Shown piece by piece: positions 1 through 5,940 of a stretch of DNA of 9,692 nt (positions are counted from its first letter, which is position 1; each line of letters starts with the position of its first letter). The notes below the pieces were generated by a model. That model was given only the letters and a program-made list of their open reading frames with translations. It did no database searches and was not told where the DNA came from. The translations under genes and the position numbers were made by a program. The stretch is from Bacillota bacterium (GTDB lineage: Bacteria > Bacillota > Clostridia > Saccharofermentanales > Fastidiosipilaceae), in assembly GCA_023420115.1 (NCBI GenBank), contig JAEZWR010000052.1, positions 1 through 9,692 on the forward strand, written 5' to 3'.

Positions 1-64
1 AGGTAAGACTCGTCGAAACAGACAGAAAATAATCTATGCAATTTTCAGGGTACAACCTGAACCG
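1..64 (+). other. 23S-5S rRNA intergenic spacer
   Basis: This stretch lies directly before the 5S rRNA and resembles the 23S-5S spacers of low-GC Gram-positive rRNA operons (a TATGCAATTTTCAGGGT block just before 5S is typical). It contains a perfect 6-bp hairpin, TTCAGG at 44-49 and CCTGAA at 56-61, ending three bases before the 5S helix; it may take part in rRNA processing (inference). No 23S 3' end could be recognised inside the window, so the 23S gene probably ends at or just before base 1. Confidence 0.55.
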
Positions 65-181
65 AACTGGTGAAAATAACGTCAGGGACACACCCGTACC
101 CATCCCGAACACGGAAGTTAAGCCTGATAGTGCCGAAAATACTTGGTGGGGGACCGCCTGGGAAGATAGGGTTTGCCAGTT
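65..181 (+). rRNA. rrf: 5S ribosomal RNA
   Basis: Structural RNA of the large ribosomal subunit. The conserved core is present: CACCCGTACCCATCCCGAAC followed by ACGGAAGTTAAG (about 91-122), and the 3' half has the expected GGTGGG...CCGCCTGGGAAGATAGG region. Helix I is visible as AACTGG (65-70) pairing with CCAGTT (176-181), which fixes a length of about 117 nt, normal for bacterial 5S. It is the last gene of an rRNA operon, with the 23S-5S spacer upstream and a hairpin terminator a few bases downstream. Exact mature ends may differ by one or two bases. Two short open frames that cross this region are chance. Confidence 0.95.
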
Positions 182-185
182 ACCG

Positions 186-211
186 AAGGAGCAGAAATGC
201 TCCTTTTTTTT
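186..211 (+). terminator. Rho-independent terminator of the rRNA operon
   Basis: Stem GGAGCA (188-193), loop GAAA, stem TGCTCC (198-203), followed by an eight-T tract (204-211). It begins a few bases after the 5S rRNA and closes the rRNA transcript before arcA. Confidence 0.9.
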
Positions 212-252
212 GTTTTCTTAATACAGATACATTTTATATACCATTATTTATA

Positions 253-261
253 TGTTATACT
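253..261 (+). promoter_or_regulatory. Possible extended -10 promoter of arcA
   Basis: A TATACT hexamer (256-261) preceded by TGT makes a good extended -10 element about 33 bases before the arcA start codon. The region 17 bases upstream (about 233-238) is only T/A-rich with no convincing TTGACA, which is tolerated in extended -10 promoters. No ArgR-type operator was recognised with confidence. Confidence 0.4.
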
Positions 262-293
262 ATTAACATTAATGCGAATTTAGGTGTATTTAT

Positions 294-1508
294 ATGTCTT
301 TTATTAATGTTTTTAGTGAGATTTCTCCTTTAAAGAAAGTTTTGCTTCATAGACCTAATTTGGAGTTAAATAATTTGACACCGACTAATATGCATCGTCT
401 CCTTTTCGATGATCTTCCTGATCTTGAGGCTGCTGTTCGTGAGCATGATTTTTTTGCTGATGTACTGAGGCGAAATGGCGTTGAGGTCCTTTATATTGAG
501 GACTTGATGCATACAATTTTGAGAAGTGATACTATTCGTGAGCAATTTATTTCTGATTTCCTTGATGATGCGGGTTTTATCCTTGCTGGCTCTGGACGAG
601 ATTATATTTTTGATTATTTATCAAGTTTAGATCCTATGGTGTTATTAGATTCTACTTTTGCTGGCCTGCGAAAGTCCGATCTACCTAATTATAAGCCTCA
701 GAGTCTAAATGAGCTTCTTGCCATTAATAATGAGCTTCTTATCGATCCTATGCCTAATTTGTATTTTCAGAGAGATGTCTTTACTACCATTGGGACTGGT
801 GTTTCCTTAAATTCAATGATGATGGGAACCAGGCGAAGAGAATCAATTTATCCACGGTATCTTTTTAAATATCATGACGATTTTTCTAATACTAAGAGAT
901 ATTTTGATGTTGCAACTGATCCTGGAAATCTTGAAGGAGGAGATATTTTAATTTTTAATAGTGAGATTGTCGGTATAGGTATATCTCAGAGAACTTCACC
1001 TGATGCAATTGTCGTACTTGCTGAGAGAATTCTTAAGTCAAATGATGGTTTTAAAAAGGTTTTAGCTTTTAGTTTGCCTAAGAAACGTGCATTTATGCAT
1101 CTTGATACTGTTTTTACTATGGTGAATTATGATACCTTTGCTATCCATCAGGAGCCGCATCAACTTTTTGAATTGTTTGAACTTAGCTTAGATGCGGAAG
1201 GTAATGTGCAGACCTTGCGTTTGGAGGGCGAATTTAACGATTTATTAGCTAAGTCTTTTGACGTTGATCGTGTTAAGTTTATTTACTGTGGTGCGGGTCA
1301 CCCAATTGATGCAGCGAGAGAGCAGTGGAATGATGCATCAAATACACTTGCTATATCTCCTGGGGAAATTATTGTTTATGACAGAAATCATGTAACTAAC
1401 GAAATATTGTCAAAAGCGGGTATTAATTTGCATGTTCTCCCTTCATCTGAACTGAGTAGGGGTAGAGGTGGTCCTCGCTGTATGAGTATGCCACTATATA
1501 GAGAATAA
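294..1508 (+). CDS. arcA: Arginine deiminase
   Basis: Cytoplasmic enzyme that hydrolyses L-arginine to L-citrulline and ammonia, the first step of the arginine deiminase (ADI) route, which gives ATP and acid tolerance when ornithine carbamoyltransferase and carbamate kinase follow. The 404-residue product has the usual family length. Catalytic positions known for the family are visible: Asp161 (FQRD), Glu214 in GNLEGGD, His269 and Asp271 in MHLDTVF, and nucleophile Cys396 in GGPRCMSMP near the C-terminus. The N-terminus (VLLHRP, LFDDLPDLEAAVREHD) is also typical. The ATG at 294 follows an AGGTG ribosome binding site (282-286). The gene stands alone: its own terminator follows the stop codon, and no arcB, arcC or arcD is in the window, so those genes must lie elsewhere or be absent. 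No key residue is missing. Confidence 0.96.
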   Translation: MSFINVFSEISPLKKVLLHRPNLELNNLTPTNMHRLLFDDLPDLEAAVREHDFFADVLRRNGVEVLYIEDLMHTILRSDTIREQFISDFLDDAGFILAGSGRDYIFDYLSSLDPMVLLDSTFAGLRKSDLPNYKPQSLNELLAINNELLIDPMPNLYFQRDVFTTIGTGVSLNSMMMGTRRRESIYPRYLFKYHDDFSNTKRYFDVATDPGNLEGGDILIFNSEIVGIGISQRTSPDAIVVLAERILKSNDGFKKVLAFSLPKKRAFMHLDTVFTMVNYDTFAIHQEPHQLFELFELSLDAEGNVQTLRLEGEFNDLLAKSFDVDRVKFIYCGAGHPIDAAREQWNDASNTLAISPGEIIVYDRNHVTNEILSKAGINLHVLPSSELSRGRGGPRCMSMPLYRE

Positions 1509-1514
1509 TTGCTT

Positions 1515-1536
1515 GCCGGATTTATCCGGCTTTTTT
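1515..1536 (+). terminator. Rho-independent terminator of arcA
   Basis: Stem GCCGGA (1515-1520), loop TTTA, stem TCCGGC (1525-1530), then six T residues. It starts six bases after the arcA stop codon and makes arcA monocistronic. Confidence 0.9.
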
Positions 1537-1610
1537 ATTATAATTACTATGAATATTTTGCTTACAGGATTACAGATAATCATGATGTAAAAAAATACAA
1601 TTGATAGGAC

Positions 1611-1639
1611 TTGACATTATCATAAAGGATAAGTATTAT
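1611..1639 (+). promoter_or_regulatory. Sigma-70-type promoter of tRNA-Asn
   Basis: Perfect -35 TTGACA (1611-1616), 17-nt spacer, -10 TATTAT (1634-1639). Expected start of transcription is near 1646, about ten bases before the mature tRNA 5' end. Confidence 0.8.
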
Positions 1640-1656
1640 ATTCAAGCAATCGAGAT

Positions 1657-1728
1657 TCCTCCTTAGCTCAGTGGTAGAGCATTCGGCTGTTAACCGAAGG
1701 GTCGTTGGTTCGAGCCCAACAGGGGGAG
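1657..1728 (+). tRNA. tRNA-Asn (anticodon GTT)
   Basis: Cloverleaf visible by eye. The acceptor TCCTCCT (1657-1663) pairs with AGGGGGA (1721-1727) with one T-G pair. The D stem is GCTC/GAGC (1666-1669 with 1677-1680). The anticodon stem is TTCGG/CCGAA (1682-1686 with 1694-1698), with loop CTGTTAA giving anticodon GTT (1689-1691). The T stem is GTTGG/CCAAC with loop TTCGAGC (1704-1720). The discriminator base is G1728. The 3' CCA is not encoded (CAA follows), so a CCA-adding enzyme must complete it. The gene is a single-tRNA transcription unit with its own promoter and terminator. Confidence 0.96.
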
Positions 1729-1731
1729 CAA

Positions 1732-1762
1732 AAGTTCGTAGATAATCTACGAACTTTTTTTT
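1732..1762 (+). terminator. Rho-independent terminator of tRNA-Asn
   Basis: An 11-bp perfect stem, AAGTTCGTAGA (1732-1742) with TCTACGAACTT (1746-1756), three-base loop TAA, and a T tract to 1762. It begins four bases after the tRNA. Confidence 0.93.
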
Positions 1763-1918
1763 ATTTTCTTCTTTATGTACGATGAAGTAAAGGGATAAGG
1801 AATAAGCAAGATATAATTATTTTAGTATAAGTTGTATATAATCATATAAATTTAATTATAAGATTATAGTGATTATATATATTTGAATGAAGAAAAAGTG
1901 GTTATTAATATTTAATAC

Positions 1919-1947
1919 TTGTGCTTGGTTATTTTTTTCTGTAGAAT
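1919..1947 (+). promoter_or_regulatory. Possible promoter of the acyl carrier protein gene
   Basis: TTGTGC (1919-1924, three of six to consensus), 17-nt spacer, TAGAAT (1942-1947, five of six). It would give a 5' leader of about 45 nt. The 1763-1918 stretch before it is very AT-rich and shows no gene; no FapR- or FabT-type operator was recognised. Confidence 0.4.
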
Positions 1948-1999
1948 AAGTCTGTTTTTGATCTTTCAAAAGAATTTTATTGCTATTAAGGAGTTTAAG

Positions 2000-2227
2000 A
2001 TGTTTGAAGAAGTACAAGCCGTAATTTCGGATGTTCTTGGCTTACCTTTGTCAGATATTGAACCAGAGCATAACTTGGTTGATGATTTAGGGTTTGATTC
2101 TCTAGATGCAATGGAGATGACGGTTACCCTTGAGAAGAAGTACCGAGTCAAATTAGCAGATCAGGATGTTATGAAATTAGAGACTGTGCAGGACATAGTC
2201 GATTTGCTGGAATCAATAGTAGGATAA
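2000..2227 (+). CDS. acpP: Acyl carrier protein
   Basis: Small acidic carrier of acyl intermediates in type II fatty acid synthesis. It is activated when a phosphopantetheine arm from coenzyme A is attached to the conserved serine. The product has 75 residues, the normal ACP size, with the signature DDLGFDSLDAMEM; the attachment site is Ser34. The ATG at 2000 was chosen because it has an AAGGAG ribosome binding site (1988-1993) at proper spacing and gives a canonical ACP N-terminus (MFEEVQAVISDVLG). An upstream in-frame GTG near 1919 would add 27 hydrophobic residues unlike any ACP. The gene has its own possible promoter and a terminator, with no other fatty-acid gene nearby, so it could be the housekeeping ACP or an accessory copy. 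Confidence 0.93.
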   Translation: MFEEVQAVISDVLGLPLSDIEPEHNLVDDLGFDSLDAMEMTVTLEKKYRVKLADQDVMKLETVQDIVDLLESIVG

Positions 2228-2231
2228 GTAT

Positions 2232-2253
2232 AAGACGAGGTCACTCGTCTTTT
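2232..2253 (+). terminator. Rho-independent terminator after the ACP gene
   Basis: Stem AAGACGAG (2232-2239), loop GTCA, stem CTCGTCTT (2244-2251), then TTTTCTTATTT. The T tract is interrupted, so some read-through into the next gene is possible. Confidence 0.8.
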
Positions 2254-2261
2254 CTTATTTA

Positions 2262-2267
2262 TATAGT
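2262..2267 (+). promoter_or_regulatory. Weak -10 candidate before the CofE-family gene
   Basis: TATAGT (2262-2267) matches the -10 consensus at five of six positions and lies 29 bases before the start codon. No -35 is recognisable, because that position falls within the preceding terminator. The downstream gene may use this weak promoter or read-through from acpP. Confidence 0.25.
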
Positions 2268-2295
2268 ATTTTCCTATAGATAAGGAGAAAAAATT

Positions 2296-3483
2296 ATGGA
2301 TCGTTTATTGGGTACAGTATCAATGGGGCTTCGTGCACCGATTATTAATAGCGGTGACGATATCGCACAGATTGCCTGTGATACTTTGTTAAAGGCTAGC
2401 GAGATGCATTCTTTTAAGATTGAGGATAGAGATATACTCGCAATTACAGAGTCTGTTTTGGCTAGAGCTCAGGGCAATTATGTGACAACGGAGCAGATTT
2501 CTAAGGACGTATCTAGAAAGATGAAGACCCGTGACTTTGCAATTCTTAATCCTATTTTAAGTAGAAATAGATTTGCAATTATTCTAAGGGGAATTGCAAA
2601 GGCCGCAGATAAATTGCTTATTCAACTTCCATACCCTGCTGATGAAGTTGGTAATGAGCTTGTACCGAGAAGAGATATTCCATATGATGAAGACTTAAGT
2701 AAAGTTTATACAGAAGAGGAATTTAGGAAGAGATTTCCATCTCTCGAGCATCCAATTACTAAGGTTGATTATCCTGCATATTACAAGGAGTTGTGCAGAG
2801 AAGAGGGCTGTGAGGCTGAGATAATTTTTTCAAATGATCCCAAAACCGTTCTCGATTATAAAAAGTCTGTAATAACTTGTGATATACATAGAAGAGAAGA
2901 TACTAAGTCATATCTTGACAAGATTGACGAAGAGTCAAATGTATATGGGTTATATGAGATTATGACAGAGTCAATTGACGGAAGTGGCTACAATGAGAAG
3001 TATGGCTTGCTTGGCTCAAATAAGGCAAGTGAAGATAAGATCAAACTCTTCCCAAGGGAAGGTCAGGATACTGTAGAAAAAGTTCGTCAAATGATTAAGG
3101 ATAAGACAGGTAAGAATATTGAAGTTATGATATATGGCGATGGAGCATTCTGTGATCCAGTATGCCAGATTTGGGAACTTGCTGATCCTGTTGTTTCTCC
3201 TTTCCACACAGAAGGTCTCAAGGGGACGCCGCACGAGCTTAAATTGAAATACTTAGCTGATGATGCTTATGCAAACTTGTCTAAGAGTGAGCAAGAATCC
3301 AAGATAAGGGAAGCTATCAAGAATAAGAGTGTTGAAGAAACCGCTGGTATGGCTGGAGAAGGTACTACACCTCGTCAGTTGACAGACCTCTTAGGTTCTC
3401 TTTGCGACTTGACATCTGGTAGTGGAGATAAAGGAACACCTATTATTTATATAAAAGGTTATTTTGATTCTTATATTGCTTAA
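2296..3483 (+). CDS. CofE-family (F420-0:L-glutamate ligase-like) protein
   Basis: Predicted cytoplasmic amide ligase of the F420-0:gamma-L-glutamate ligase family (PF01996/COG1478). CofE itself adds glutamate to coenzyme F420-0 using GTP; the substrate here is unknown. The 395-residue product shows the family N-terminus: G-L-R-A-P-I-I with GDDI at residues 13-23, then DRDILAITESVLARAQGN around 44-61. RNRFAIILRGIAKAADK and a PADEVGNELV block follow at about 90-124, then YGDGAFCDPVCQIWELADP. This is the longer form annotated in many Bacillota that lack coenzyme F420. No other F420 gene is in the window, so true F420 ligase activity is doubtful. A CofE homologue substitutes for folylpolyglutamate synthase in Chlamydia, so gamma-glutamylation of another cofactor is an alternative. 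The ATG at 2296 follows AAGGAG (2282-2287), and a terminator closes the unit. Confidence 0.82.
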   Translation: MDRLLGTVSMGLRAPIINSGDDIAQIACDTLLKASEMHSFKIEDRDILAITESVLARAQGNYVTTEQISKDVSRKMKTRDFAILNPILSRNRFAIILRGIAKAADKLLIQLPYPADEVGNELVPRRDIPYDEDLSKVYTEEEFRKRFPSLEHPITKVDYPAYYKELCREEGCEAEIIFSNDPKTVLDYKKSVITCDIHRREDTKSYLDKIDEESNVYGLYEIMTESIDGSGYNEKYGLLGSNKASEDKIKLFPREGQDTVEKVRQMIKDKTGKNIEVMIYGDGAFCDPVCQIWELADPVVSPFHTEGLKGTPHELKLKYLADDAYANLSKSEQESKIREAIKNKSVEETAGMAGEGTTPRQLTDLLGSLCDLTSGSGDKGTPIIYIKGYFDSYIA

Positions 3484-3530
3484 TAATTAATCTTTGTAGC
3501 TATGATAATGTAATAGTTAGTTGGATAGAA

Positions 3531-3574
3531 AAGGATCGAGTGAGTGCTTTGCCAAGACTCGATTCTTTTATTTT
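3531..3574 (+). terminator. Rho-independent terminator of the CofE-family gene
   Basis: An 11-bp stem, AAGGATCGAGT (3531-3541) with ACTCGATTCTT (3557-3567, one G-T pair), 15-nt loop, then a T-rich tail TTTTATTTT. It separates this gene from the methionine operon. Confidence 0.82.
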
Positions 3575-3627
3575 AAGTTAAAATTTGAATACTAATTTAC
3601 ATTTTAAGTTTTTTGGAAAATTAGAGT

Positions 3628-3656
3628 TTGACAAAATATAAGATTACGTAGATAAT
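3628..3656 (+). promoter_or_regulatory. Promoter of the T-box/metNIQ operon
   Basis: Perfect -35 TTGACA (3628-3633), 17-nt spacer, -10 GATAAT (3651-3656, five of six). Transcription is expected to start near 3663, just before the T-box leader. Confidence 0.78.
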
Positions 3657-3662
3657 ATATGA

Positions 3663-3966
3663 AAATAAAATTTGATATGAGTAAAGACTGTGAAGTGGAA
3701 AGTAAGATAATTTTTCTTCCAAAGAGAGATCTCAATTGCTGCAAGAGATTGTTGAAAAGTTTGATGAAAATGGCCATGGAGTTGCATGCCGAAGATAGTG
3801 CTTGTTATTTTAATAAGTTATTATCCTAGACCATGACGTGTGTGCACGTTATAGCACTACGGCATGTTGGTGCCGGAAGAGGTTTATATCGCAAGGTATA
3901 GATGAAATTGGGTGGTAACACGGTAGTTTATAGCTCTCGTCCCATATTTAGGGGCGAGGGCTTTTT
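3663..3966 (+). promoter_or_regulatory. T-box riboswitch leader, probably methionine-specific
   Basis: This leader senses uncharged tRNA and switches between terminator and antiterminator. The T-box core AAATTGGGTGGTAACACGG is at 3905-3923. A strong terminator follows: GCTCTCGTCCC (3933-3943) pairs with GGGGCGAGGGC (3951-3961), then five T. The Stem I apex is clear: AGAGAG (3723-3728), stem ATCTC/GAGAT (3729-3733 with 3745-3749) and loop AATTGCTGCAA. A stem II-like helix is formed by CATGCCG/CGGCATG (3785-3791 with 3860-3866) and TAGTGCT/AGCACTA (3796-3802 with 3853-3859). ATG triplets at 3764 and 3770 on the 3' side of Stem I can serve as a Met specifier; GAA-A-ATG-G at 3766-3773 is my preferred reading. 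TGGT (3913-3916) fits a tRNA ending in ACCA, as tRNA-Met does. The downstream metNIQ genes agree with methionine. The leader class is clear; the exact specifier is inferred. Confidence 0.93.
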
Positions 3967-4067
3967 ATATTTTTTGAGTTTCCAAATGAATTAGTGGTGG
4001 GGATTTGAGCATAAGATTAAGTCGCGGGAGTGCTTTTGTTGATTATAAATGCTGAGGAGATTATAGG

Positions 4068-5087
4068 ATGTTAGAGGTAAGAAATTTATCGAAGTCTTTT
4101 TATACTGGTGGGAGCGAATTTAAGGCGGTAGATAATGTTTCATTTAAAGTTGCTGATGGGGAGATTTTTGGACTGATAGGTCAGTCTGGAGCAGGGAAGT
4201 CAACTTTAATTAGATGTCTAAATTTACTTGAGAGACCAGAGCGTGGAGAAATTATTTTTAATGGTTGCAATTTGTTAGAGCTTTCTGAGAGAGAATTGCA
4301 GGATAAAAGACGAGATATTGCGATGATTTTTCAGCATTTTAATCTTTTTAGTCAGCGTACTGTGTTTGCCAATGTTGCGTTCCCTTTAAAAATTGCTGGT
4401 GGTTTGTCTAGGTTAGAAATTGAAAATAGAGTTCATGAGCTTCTTGATTTTGTATCACTTGGAGATAAGGCTAAGGCGTATCCCGCAGAGTTGTCAGGGG
4501 GACAGAAGCAGAGAGTTGCTATTGCGAGGGCGCTTGCTACGGGACCTAGTTTATTGCTTAGTGATGAAGGAACGAGTGCGCTTGACCCCGAGACAAGTCA
4601 GAATATTTTGGCTTTGCTCAAGAAGGTGGTTGAGGAGCGAGGGATTTCTGTTGTTTTGATCACTCATCAGATGGAGGTTGCTAGGGCAATATGTGATCGA
4701 ATTGCTGTTATGGAAGCTGGTAAGATTGTTGAGGAGAATGATGTTGAGTCTATTTTCCTGAGACCTAAGCATGCGAGAACAAGGGCTTTTATTCGTAGTC
4801 TACAAGATGAAAATGGTGTTTTTGATAAGTCAGTTTTTTTCAGTTCAGATAATAAGGAAGCAATTTATCGTTTGGGATTTAAAGGGTCTGTTGCATATGA
4901 GCCAGTGATTTCTAGACTAGTGAGGCACTTTGATTTGGATTTGACTTTGCTGGCGGGAAATATTAATAACTTGCGTGATGATAGGGTCGGTTATCTTTTG
5001 GTTAATTTGAATGGTGATGAGAGAAAGATTCAAGAGGCCTTGGTTTGGCTTCGTGAAAATAAGGTTGAAGTGGAGGTGGTAGAATGA
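4068..5087 (+). CDS. metN: Methionine ABC transporter ATP-binding protein MetN
   Basis: Cytoplasmic ATPase of the MetNIQ importer, which takes up L- and D-methionine. The 339 residues match family length. The nucleotide-binding domain (about 1-240) shows Walker A GQSGAGKST (38-46), Q-loop FQHFNLF (Q89), signature LSGGQKQR (142-149), Walker B LLLSDEGTSALDP (162-174) and H-loop His200 in LITHQ. The C-terminal part (about 263-339) corresponds to the ACT-like NIL domain that in characterised MetN proteins binds methionine and causes trans-inhibition. Walker B reads SDEGTSALD where many homologues have CDEATSALD; the catalytic Glu167 is intact. The ATG at 4068 follows GAGGAG (4054-4059). It is the first gene after the T-box and overlaps metI by four bases (ATGA), indicating translational coupling. 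Confidence 0.95.
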   Translation: MLEVRNLSKSFYTGGSEFKAVDNVSFKVADGEIFGLIGQSGAGKSTLIRCLNLLERPERGEIIFNGCNLLELSERELQDKRRDIAMIFQHFNLFSQRTVFANVAFPLKIAGGLSRLEIENRVHELLDFVSLGDKAKAYPAELSGGQKQRVAIARALATGPSLLLSDEGTSALDPETSQNILALLKKVVEERGISVVLITHQMEVARAICDRIAVMEAGKIVEENDVESIFLRPKHARTRAFIRSLQDENGVFDKSVFFSSDNKEAIYRLGFKGSVAYEPVISRLVRHFDLDLTLLAGNINNLRDDRVGYLLVNLNGDERKIQEALVWLRENKVEVEVVE

Positions 5088-5734
5088 CGGATACATTAAT
5101 ATCTTTATTTTATGCGACTTTGGAATCGGTTTATATGCTATTTTTTTCGGCTATCTTTGCAATACTTATTGGTTTACCTATAGGCCTTTTACTTTTTGCT
5201 TGGCATAGTAAGACTTCTGTGAGTGGTAAGTTAGCATATAGGATTTCTGATCTTATTATAAATATTTTGCGTTCTGTTCCATTTGCGATTTTAATATTAA
5301 TTGTTCTTCCTTTAACGCTTTTTATAGTTGGAAGAAGGACAGGAACTACTGCGACCATAGTTCCCTTGGTTATATCGGCTTTTCCTTTTGTAGCGAGAAT
5401 TACAGAACAAAGTATTAGTTCGCTTGATAAGGGGATATATGAGGCTGCTAGGTCTATGGGGCTTAGTAGAATGCAAATATTATTTAAAGTTCTTCTTCCG
5501 GAGGCTTTGCCTAATCTTATACAGGGGTTGACTATAATGCTTGTCACTCTTTTTGGATATTCGGCGATGGCGGGTGCTATCGGAGGTGGTGGTCTAGGAA
5601 ATCTTGCTCTACGTTTCGGATATCACAGGAGAGATGAGCTTGCATTATGGCTTGCAGTTATTGTTAGCGTTCTTCTAGTTCAGTGTATTCAAGCTTCTGG
5701 AAATTATTTAAGTGCAAAATTAAATCGAAGATAA
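5084..5734 (+). CDS. metI: Methionine ABC transporter permease MetI
   Basis: Membrane-spanning subunit of the MetNIQ importer. The 216 residues are normal for MetI and contain about five hydrophobic segments (roughly 14-40, 55-82, 90-104, 150-170 and 187-203). The cytoplasmic coupling motif is visible as EAARSMGLSRMQILFKVLLPEALP from Glu120, with the conserved EAA and Gly at the usual spacing; it docks to MetN. A glycine-rich GAIGGGGLGNLA stretch (164-175) is characteristic of this family. The start ATG lies in the metN stop (ATGA), so translation is probably coupled to metN. A roughly 200-nt gap, unusually long inside this operon, separates it from metQ. Confidence 0.94.
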   Translation: MTDTLISLFYATLESVYMLFFSAIFAILIGLPIGLLLFAWHSKTSVSGKLAYRISDLIINILRSVPFAILILIVLPLTLFIVGRRTGTTATIVPLVISAFPFVARITEQSISSLDKGIYEAARSMGLSRMQILFKVLLPEALPNLIQGLTIMLVTLFGYSAMAGAIGGGGLGNLALRFGYHRRDELALWLAVIVSVLLVQCIQASGNYLSAKLNRR

Positions 5735-5789
5735 ATCTGAATATTTATTATATTTGGGGTTCTGATAGAAATTTTTAGGGAGGATACAA

Positions 5790-5837
5790 ATGATTATTGG
5801 TAGCATCTTATCACGAATGTGTCGGGGTAGTGAATAA
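5790..5837 (+). CDS. Possible 15-residue leader/small ORF between metI and metQ
   Basis: An excellent ribosome binding site, AGGGAGG (5777-5783), stands six bases before an ATG that opens a 15-codon frame reading MIIGSILSRMCRGSE and ending in TAA. I know of no family for the peptide. There is no run of regulatory codons such as consecutive Met, although a second Met is present at codon 10. The end of the frame forms the left arm of a long hairpin (5823-5890), so ribosomes on it would open that hairpin. The ribosome binding site is stronger than those of arcA or metQ, which argues for real initiation. It could also be a relic of a shortened gene or chance. Confidence 0.35.
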   Translation: MIIGSILSRMCRGSE

Positions 5838-5890
5838 ATAAAGTGGATAGATTTAGCTTGATATATCGAGATTTTGTATTCACTATTTCG
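5823..5890 (+). promoter_or_regulatory. Two-tier RNA hairpin in the metI-metQ intergenic region
   Basis: Bases 5823-5836 pair with 5877-5890 over 14 bp without a gap, including three adjacent G-U pairs. The core AGTGAATA/TATTCACT is perfect. Inside lies a smaller hairpin, CTTGAT (5857-5862) with ATCGAG (5865-5870). No T tract follows, so it is not a terminator. In this position it could stabilise or protect the metQ part of the transcript, set the ratio of binding protein to transporter, or respond to translation of the overlapping small ORF (inference). Confidence 0.5.
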
Positions 5891-5940
5891 GTAATAAAAA
5901 TAAATGAAAAGAAAGATTAATCTATATAAAGAGGTGTAAT

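Noticed and set aside
36..333. Two overlapping plus-strand open frames across the 5S rRNA and its terminator
   Set aside because: They lie on conserved rRNA and terminator sequence, lack ribosome binding sites and resemble no protein.
1919..1999. In-frame N-terminal extension of the acyl carrier protein from GTG
   Set aside because: It would add 27 hydrophobic residues, has no ribosome binding site, and overlaps the likely promoter; the ATG at 2000 has AAGGAG and gives a normal ACP.
5131..5547. 138-codon minus-strand open frame opposite metI
   Set aside because: It is an antisense shadow of the conserved permease gene without ribosome binding site or family resemblance.
5735..5776. Terminator after metI from TTCT-GAT-AGAA followed by TTTTT
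   Set aside because: The stem has only four weak base pairs; a real terminator would also cut off metQ, so it was not called.
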